DNA from: Anodontia alba
Taxonomy: Eukaryota; Mollusca; Bivalvia; Lucinida; Lucinidae
Assembly (NCBI GenBank): GCA_964016985.1
Contig: OZ024831.1
Span: 78,656,263 to 78,720,262, forward strand
Direction of reading: 5' to 3'
DNA: 64,000 bases
Under the pieces are notes generated by a model. It ran no database searches. It saw nothing but the letters and a program-made list of their open reading frames with translations, and was not told the DNA's origin. This document shows, piece after piece, positions 57,701 to 64,000 of the stretch; the first letter of the stretch is position 1; each line of letters begins with the position of its first letter. The position numbers were made by a program, and so were the translations under genes.

Positions 57701-58250
57701 GCGGTGCTTTTATTGTTGATTGAATTTGGGTCTCTCGTTTCCATGGCCCAACTTACTCTCCTCAGGTGTCTTAGATGACATGTACTTCCAGTCAGTTAGG
57801 GACATTTAAAAACACTTCAAATAAAGGACGTGTTTGTGTAAACTATCATATTGCAAAAGTCGTTTGGAGTTTTGAATTACATTTATACCTTCAGCTATCT
57901 GTTCTTCAGGTGAGGGATTGTTGCCTTTTTGGGCTACTTGTTCAATGACTCATTTGTTGCTGGTATTGATAAATATACCTTCCCTGTACAAGTATTAGCT
58001 TTCACAAAAAGCTTAATCTACGCTTTGCACTATGTGCAAAGTGTATACCGAGCTTTTTCATGAAAGCTAAAATTTGGCTATGATAACACTGAGCAGTCCG
58101 TGGAAAATAGCACTGGACCAGTTCATGACCTTTTATATGAAGTGCTTCTGGAGCAATAACAAATACTATGATTGTCTGTGCCAGTCGGCGTAGACAATAA
58201 ATTGTCATTGCCATTGTGGAAATCTAGATTTCTTGTAAGCTGGACAAACT
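57701..58250. other. No gene; contains a hairpin at 57992-58070
   Basis: TTAGCTTTCACAAAAAGCTT...CTTTGCACTATGTGCAAAG...AGCTTTTTCATGAAAGCTAA is a nested palindrome resembling a terminal hairpin of another tandem-core family. The flanks are unique-looking. Confidence 0.55.
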
Positions 58251-59874
58251 CAGGGTGGACAAAGTACGTCACAGTCACGTGACTAAAGTGTTAAGGAACA
58301 CTAAAGTTGATTGTCAAAATCCTCTACTTCAGGTAAGAAAATTATTGGTAAATGCGGTAAAAAGCAGTTACCCCGCATTGGTTTCTAGTTTTATTTGCAT
58401 GTTTCATCTTTTCCTGAAATCCAGTCTTTTTCGAGATTACTCAAGAAAACCTGGATTTTGTGACGTTATGGGACACACATCCGCTCACTGGCTAGCCCCA
58501 AATTCATGAAATGGACCAAACGAGGCTCTCAAAAACACTGGATTCAAACTGGTCTGAAGTCAAACCTCAGAGATGACCAAGCCTATTTTGTTCACAACAT
58601 TTTATAACAATGCTTTTTTATGGCGCCAATGAGCAGTGACCGAAATAGTGATATGGGACACACAACAATGTGTTTGGATATGGATCACACATGACTGTTT
58701 AAGCCGATCAATTGCTTGTAAAGGACCTCTTGCATGTGTTCGGTATATCTCCTTATATGCTAATTTCTGTTCATGGGAGCTTAGAGACTTACAATTTAAG
58801 ATGTCATGGGTGCGCATGCACATTTGATGAATGTATTAATGGCGAACGGAAAGTAATATTTACTCATTTGATAAATCACTCGGATAGTTTTATTTTTAAA
58901 TATGAAACACCCAGGATTTGAAACACATCGATGCTTCCAAGAAGTTACACCTGAAGGTAAGAATCAGATCTGTGAAGAACACACACACTGGGAACAACTT
59001 GCTACGAATCAGTATGATATGATCCATTGCAAGTTCCCAGACAGGTATTTACTCCTAATTGTCTCTCACTGATTTCAGCTGAGGTTGTTGTACTCAGTCT
59101 CGTTGGTTATCTCTGGATCGCTGGTGTGAGACGTCCAAATTAATAAAGTACACATATTCTGTTATTTTAACATTGATCAATGTGGATTGTGCAAAGAGTG
59201 CAGCACACTAGAAACGGTTGGGGGTGGGGATGGTCTTGACCTTTGATATGGTGCGGGTGTTCCACTGAAATTTTTATTACTCTGCCTATTCATATAATCT
59301 GCAAGTATCAATATACATACCTAATCGTATAATTGTATGAAAAAAGGCACCCTATTCATATACTACTTGACCTGCATTCTACCATCCCTTTTAATGGAAG
59401 AGCCCCACTCTTCCCATGAGGCTTGATTTCTATACCAACACTGGGCCAGTGCTTAGGGTATTTACATCTTAAATTGTAAGTCTCAAAGCTCGCATGAACA
59501 GAAAAAAGCATTGTTATTAAATGTTGTGAACTAAACAGGCCTGATCATCTCTGAGGTTTGAATTCAGACCAATTCCAGTGTTTATGAGAGCCGCGTTTGG
59601 TCCGTTTCATGAATTTGGGGCTAGCCGGTGAGCGGATGTGTGTCCTATAACTTCGCAAAATCCAGGTTTTTTTGAGTAATCTCGAAAAAGACCGGATTTC
59701 AGTAAAAGATGAAACATGCAAATAAAACTAGAAATCGATGTGGGGTAACTGCTTTTTACCGCATTTAGCTTGGTTATGTATGTGCCGCGCCCTAGATAAT
59801 TTCCTTACCTGAAGTGGAGGATTTTGACAATCAGATTTAGTGTTCCTGAACACTTTAGTACGCTGTCTACCCTG
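58251..59874. mobile_element. 1.6-kb inverted-repeat element, long arms
   Basis: The left arm (about 58251-58810) and right arm (about 59452-59874) are inverse copies (CAGGGTGGACA and ACCCTG ends; GGCTAGCCCCAAATTCATGA type sequence in both). The left arm has about 140 bp (58621-58765) missing from the right. The spacer (58811-59451) has CCTATTCATATA motifs. The ends begin CAGGGT but I see no clear duplication. Frames in it are non-conserved between arms. Confidence 0.75.
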
Positions 59875-59891
59875 TAACTGAGCTCATTCAT

Positions 59892-60000
59892 ATACTGCAC
59901 AGAAACCATGCAGGTTTTTTTTTGGACATGTTTTTTTCTCTTTTAAAGAAGAGAAAAAAAACGTGCCCAAATAAAAACCTGCATGGTTGTTGTGCAGTAT
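59892..60000. other. 109-bp near-perfect hairpin
   Basis: ATACTGCACAGAAACCATGC...GGTTTTTTTTTGGACATG is mirrored by CGTGCCCAAATAAAAACC...GCATGGTTGTTGTGCAGTAT, meeting at CTCTTTTAAAGAAGAG. The arms are about 52 bp with few mismatches. It could be a small foldback element or, if transcribed, a small-RNA precursor. Confidence 0.8.
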
Positions 60001-60177
60001 CTACATTTTCAGTCCAAGTGAGTTGGACAGATTGAAGTTGCTGAGAAGCAAGATATTAACAGTTTTCTGCGTTCTTGTATTTATAGCAGATTCCCCATTT
60101 AAGCCTGTATACAATTATTTTCTTGAGTTGATTAATGATTAATCCATTTTAATCGGGAACCCCACAGAAGGGTAAAT

Positions 60178-60244
60178 GGCAAACAGTGCAGACCCAGATC
60201 AAATGCTGCAAAATGGGGAGTCTGATCAGAGTCTACAGTGTTTA
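60178..60244. mobile_element. Foldback hairpin, family FB1
   Basis: GGCAAACAGTGCAGACCCAG pairs with CTGATCAGAGTCTACAGTGT; the loop is around AAAATGGGG. Confidence 0.7.
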
Positions 60245-60555
60245 CATTAAGTACAAGAATTTGTACAAAAAATATAATAATAAAAACTAGCCCGACACCT
60301 TGCTATTGGAAATAGGCTGGTCTAAAGAGTTGTGATACCAGAGTTTCCCTCTTTGTAAATGGGTTAAATGTATAAACCTTGTTATAACATTATGCCATTG
60401 ATGCCACCATAGTGTTATAAAAGGACTTGTGTGAAATATTTTAACCATTAACCCTTGATATGCTGAATAAATTAAGATGCCGTGCCCATTTCTAATTGTC
60501 AGCCAATCTGATTACTTGGTCCAGCTTGTTGATATAAATTCACATACTGAATGAC

Positions 60556-60934
60556 AAAGAGTGAAGATCCAGATCGGTTGACTTCTTCAGAAGCCGCCAG
60601 CCTTGGTGGCTCAGTTGGATGCACGTCCGACTGGTGATCAGGAGGTTGCGGGTTCAACCCCTGCTGGGTCAGCAACATTCTTTCATGGAGATTGATCATG
60701 AAATATTTTTTATGGTCATTCTCTCCTTTCCGCTGATTCAAGAAGGGCTGTTGTCAGTTTCTGGCGAAAGACTGCACAATACTGGTTAACCGCTAAGAGG
60801 ACTAAGCCTGCCCAGAAAAGGTGTGGTTAGGTAAGCTGACTGTGCATGACATGATCCCATTGGGTTGACTGGGTCCTAAAACCACAACACAAACAATTTT
60901 TCCGAAGCCAACTGATCTGGATCTACACTGTTTG
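60556..60934. mobile_element. FB1 hairpin split by an S1 SINE
   Basis: The left half GTGAAGATCCAGATCGGTTG (from 60561) and right half CAACTGATCTGGATCTACAC (about 60909-60928) are inverse. Between them sits the SINE, with TCAGAAGCC/TCCGAAGCC on its two sides. Confidence 0.8.
60596..60895 (+). repeat. tRNA-derived SINE (family S1), reference copy
   Basis: A tRNA-like head: A box TGGCTCAGTTGG (60607-60618) and B box GGTTCAACCC (60651-60660). Then a body with TCATGAAATATTTTTTATGG, GCTGATTCAAGAAGGGCTG and ACTGGTTAACCGCTAAGAGG, and a tail ACAACACAAACAA. Length about 300 bp. Pol III promoter boxes look intact. It has no poly-A, so its partner LINE may recognise the CAACACAAACAA tail. Confidence 0.92.
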
Positions 60935-60978
60935 TAAGTTTGCAAAGGCAGGGCATATCCAGGTTCAGCAGGACAATG

Positions 60979-61183
60979 GTAAACTGCCAATCACAACTGC
61001 AGCAGACAACAGTTTTTTTGTATGTTTGTTTGGGTTTTTTTTTGGTATTTTTCAGAGAGAATAAGGCTTGACATTTCATGCTAGGCAGACAATTCAGTGT
61101 AAATGCCAAGTTATTTTCTCTGTAAAAAAATTAATATTCAGAATGCCATCTGTTACAATTTTGCTTAGTGCTTTAAGGGTTAA
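60979..61183. mobile_element. Foldback element, family FB2 variant
   Basis: AACTGCCAATCACAACTGCA...GCAGACAACAG at left and GCCATCTGTTACAATTTTGC...TTAAGGG at right, with an inner AGGCTTGACATTTCATGCTA. It ends about 20 bp before the AAR2 exon. Confidence 0.65.
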
Positions 61184-61202
61184 TTTTCTATTGTTTTGAT
61201 AG

Positions 61203-61372
61203 AAAATGGATCAGGAGACAGCCAGGGTTTTATTCAGAGAAGGAGGAACACTATTGTTCCTGGACATGCCAGAGGGATGTGAATTTGGTATAGACTATAA
61301 TTCCTGGACAGTTGGACCCAAGTTTCGAGGAGTAAAGATGATTCCTCCTGGCATTCACTATGTCTTCTACAG
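61203..61372 (+). CDS. AAR2: AAR2 splicing factor homologue, first coding exon
   Basis: AAR2 is a cytoplasmic and nuclear chaperone of U5 snRNP: it binds PRPF8 and keeps U5 assembly in order before release. The Met at 61206 starts [20 protein letters not shown], and later residues read [20 protein letters not shown] followed by [12 protein letters not shown] recognise this as the conserved N-terminus of the AAR2 family ([23 protein letters not shown] is near-invariant in animals). The exon ends TAC AG|GTACAC, leaving two bases of the next codon, which would give the Tyr-Ser seen in other animals. Upstream, TTTTCTATTGTTTTGATAG is a plausible acceptor, so a 5' UTR intron probably precedes it. 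About 56 of an expected 380 or so residues are here; the next exon is not in the remaining 2.6 kb. No disabling change is seen. Confidence 0.93.
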
Positions 61373-61585
61373 GTACACATAAAATAGTTGCCTTCCAGAT
61401 TCACCTTTATGTTAAACTTTTATTTCTTCCATTCCATGAACTGGTGAGGAAAACAGAGCCTATCAGGTGATCATTTGCTGTATAAGTACAAGGCAAAAAG
61501 CATGTAAAGCTATTCTAGGGACTGTCACAGCTGTTGGTTGGGCAGCCATCATCAGAGCATTGAAATTAATGGCGTATAATATTTT

Positions 61586-63390
61586 TATACCCCCGGCATA
61601 CGAAGTATGCTAAGGGGGTATATACATGTAGTTTTTGTCTTTTCTGTCAGTCTGTCTTTCTGTGGGTTAACATTTATTTTGTGTTAAAGATTTCTCAAGA
61701 ACTACTATACCTAGACTCTTGAAATTTTTTATACCCCCGGCATACGAAGTATGCTAAGGGGGTATATAGTTTTTGTCTTTTCTGTCTGTCTATCTGTCTG
61801 TCTGTCTGTCTGTGAGTTAACATTTATTTTGTGTCAAAGATTTCTCAAGAACTACTATACCTAGAATCTTGAAATTTTGTACATGTGACAAGTATGACTA
61901 GTTGTATTGTGGGAAAGAAAATAGGGGCTATGGGAACAGGTCCCTTAGAGTTATATCCCTTTGTTGTTCTGGCTATTTGTGTGTGAGTTAACATTTAATT
62001 TGCGTCAAAGATTTCTCAAGAACTACTATACCTAGAATCTTGAAATTTTGTACATATGACAAGTATGACTAGTTATATTGTGGGAAAGAAACTAGGGGCT
62101 GTGGGGCCAGGTCCCTTAGAGTTATTTCCCTTTGTTGTTCTGGCTATTTGTGTGTGAGTTAACATTTATTTTGTGTCAAATAGGTCTCAAAAACTACTCT
62201 ACCTAGAATCTTGAAATTTAGTACACATGACAAGTATGACTTATTATATTGTGGGAAAGAAAATAGGGGCTGTGGGGTCAGGTCAGAGTTATTTCCCTTT
62301 GTTGTTCTGGCTATTTGTGTGTGAGTAAACATTTGATTTGTGTCAAAAAAATTCTCAAGAACTACTGTACCTAGAATCTTGAAATTTTGTACACATGACA
62401 AGTATGACTAGTTGTATTGTGGGAAAGAAAATAGGGGTCATGGGATTAGGTCCTTAGAGTTATTTCCCTTTGTTGTTCTGCCTATTTGTGAGTTAACATT
62501 TATTTTGTGTCAAAGATTTCTCAAGAACTACTGTACCTAGAAACTTGAAATTAAGTACACATGACAAGTATAACTAGTTGTATTGTGGGAAAGAAAATAG
62601 GGGCCATGGGACCGGGTCCCTTAGAGTTATTTCCCTTTGTTGTTCTGGCTATTTGTGTGTGAGTTAACATTTATTTTGTGTCAAAGATTTCTCAAGAACT
62701 ACTACACCTAGAAACTTGAAATTAAGTACACATGACAAGTATGACTAGTTGTATTGTAGGAAAGGAAATAGGAGCCATGGGGCCAAGTCCCTCAGAGTAA
62801 TTTCCCTTTGTTGTTCTGGCTATTTAATTATGTATTTTTGTTTATAACTTCTATACCTGTTTCCAGATTTTGTTGGAACTTATTTTACACATGGACATTT
62901 ATATACTGCAGGTGACAAGTATGACTAATTGTACTGTGGAGAGAAAGTAGGGACCATAGGGCCAGGTCTCTTAGAGTTATTTCCCTTTGTAATTCATGCT
63001 ATTGAAGTATGTATTTTTCTTAATAACATTTTTTATGTGTCAAAGATTTTTGGTACCAATGACAAGAATGAATAGTTGTATTGTGAGAAAGAAAATAGAG
63101 GCCATGGGGCCAGTTCTCTAAGAGTTATTTCCCTTTGTAATTCTGACTATTTATACCCCCGGCATACGAAGTATGCTAAGGGGGTATATAGTTTTTGTAT
63201 TTTCTGTCTGTCTGTGTGTTTGTCTGTCTGTGACTTAACATTTATTTTGTGTCAAAGATTTCTCAAGAACTATAGCTAGAATCTTGAAATTTTGTACACC
63301 TGACAAGTATGACTAGTTGTATTGTGGGAAAGAAAATAGGGGCTGTGGGGCCAGGTCCCTTATAGTTATTTCCCTTTGTTGTTCTGGCTA
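61586..63390 (+). mobile_element. ATACCCCC-tipped tandem-core elements, nested copies
   Basis: The tip ATACCCCCGGCATACGAAGT followed by ATGCTAAGGGGGTATA begins copies at 61586, 61731 and 63152, each followed by CTGTCTGTCTG and then units of about 171 bp (GTGTGAGTTAACATTTATTT, TTTCTCAAGAACTACT, GACAAGTATGACTAGTTGTA). The second copy starts inside the first unit of the first copy. The third starts after CTGACTATTT of a unit. No coding capacity. Confidence 0.8.
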
Positions 63391-63830
63391 TACTGATGGC
63401 CATGGGGGGAGGGGGGTAGTAGTGCTCATTTCATGGTCTAGTATTGCGGTTTCTGTTGCATCACTCCCTACTTGATTAGAAACTGCATGATGCCACCCTA
63501 AGCATTGCCATGATGGGGAATTTGAAATATTGAAGATGGCATCCAAGTATGTCCTTACAAACCATTATCTAGCCATATTTGTATTTAAGAGTTCCCACTG
63601 CCCAAGACTTTTGCCCCAGTCACTGGAATTTCAGTGTCAGTGTGTTAGTAAGAATGATAGTGGGATTTCCATAGGTTGATTTGGGTACAAATCCAAGATG
63701 GGTGCCAAAATGACAGTCAGTAGTCCATATTTGGCAGGAGAAACAACTTTACTGTGCATGAACAAAAGGTTTGATGGAATTTTATAGAATAGTTGGCAAA
63801 TGAATAAACTAAAGATAGTAAAACTATGTT

Positions 63831-64000
63831 TATAACCCCGGCATACGAAGTATGCAATGGGAGTATATAGTTTTTGTCTTTTCTGTGTGTCTGTCAGTCT
63901 GTCAGTCTGTTAACATTTATTTTGTGTCAAATAAACTCAGGAACTACTTTACCTAGAAACTTGAAATTTTGTACACATGACAAGTATGACTACTTGTATT
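63831..64000 (+). mobile_element. Fourth ATACCCCC-type tip, cut by window edge
   Basis: ATAACCCCGGCATACGAAGT...GGGAGTATATAG followed by CTGTCAGTCTGTCAG and the start of a 171-bp unit. Continues past the window. Confidence 0.8.

Larger units (their letters stand above)
61373..64000 (+). other. AAR2 intron (rest of window), filled with repeats
   Basis: It starts with GT at 61373. No further AAR2 exon is visible up to 64000. Most of it consists of ATACCCCCGG-tipped tandem elements. About 63390-63825 is unique-looking and non-coding. Confidence 0.7.

Noticed and set aside
58255..58921. Frames of 63-84 codons in the 58-59 kb element
   Set aside because: They lie in an inverted-repeat arm and are not preserved as reading frames in the other arm.
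60596..60670. Functional tRNA gene
   Set aside because: A and B boxes are present but no acceptor stem closes. The segment continues as a repeated SINE body found at four or more other sites.

Overview
The window looks like AT-rich eukaryotic nuclear DNA. It is very probably from a bivalve mollusc: it has tandem GTCA/GGTCA-rich repeats, hairpin-tipped interspersed elements with tandem cores, tRNA-derived SINEs, CR1/jockey-like LINEs and a Ty3/gypsy-like LTR element primed by tRNA-Leu. The assignment to bivalve is inference from repeat style; no species marker is visible. Almost none of the long open frames are host genes. They are transposon relics or by-products of tandem repeats.

Host genes. 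Two pieces can be supported. At 61203-61372 (+) is the first coding exon of the U5 snRNP assembly factor AAR2, with a splice acceptor-like tract before it and a GT donor after it; the rest of the gene must lie beyond the window. At 15135-15300 (-) is a well-bounded internal exon of a gene I do not recognise.

Region by region. 0-6 kb: tandem arrays (190, 510, 125 and 180 bp periods), several ending in terminal hairpins, with a hAT-like element (3448-4711) bounded by an exact 8-bp duplication. 6-9.4 kb: a 3.3-kb TA-flanked inverted-repeat element. 9.5-11.1 kb: a mariner with intact ends but a broken transposase, itself carrying a SINE. 11.6-15 kb: two hairpin-tipped tandem elements, one with a SINE insertion. 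15-22.5 kb: the unknown exon, a mariner tail, small inverted-repeat elements and a second hAT-like candidate. 22.6-26.4 kb: a nearly full LINE split by a SINE with a 12-bp duplication. 26.9-31.5 kb: an LTR retrotransposon (minus strand, ATAG duplication) with near-identical 1.9-kb LTRs and only a Gag-like frame, inserted in the tail of a second, minus-strand LINE (31.5-33.5 kb). 34-37 kb: foldback hairpins and a SINE. 37.2-38.1 and 43.3-49.7 kb: two inverted copies of one element, the second enlarged by a TA-flanked element, a 1.6-kb palindrome and a 3.2-kb inverted-repeat element that carries nine 120-bp repeats in one open frame. 38.4-42.2 kb: a hairpin-tipped element with a 146-bp array and a pogo/Tigger-like insertion. 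49.7-53 kb: an element tipped by GGTCAACTCGTACC repeats, and a mariner fragment. 53.4-55.3 kb: a hairpin-tipped element made of 145-bp units with YY1-like palindromes. 56-61 kb: more foldback elements, including a 1.6-kb inverted repeat. 61.2-64 kb: the AAR2 exon and its repeat-filled intron.

The most informative features are nested insertions for which a related copy in the same window gives an empty site, the recurring hairpin-tipped element architecture, and transcription-factor-like motifs multiplied inside the tandem cores. Coordinates of diverged repeats are approximate to about 10-30 bp; TSD-bounded elements are given to the base.
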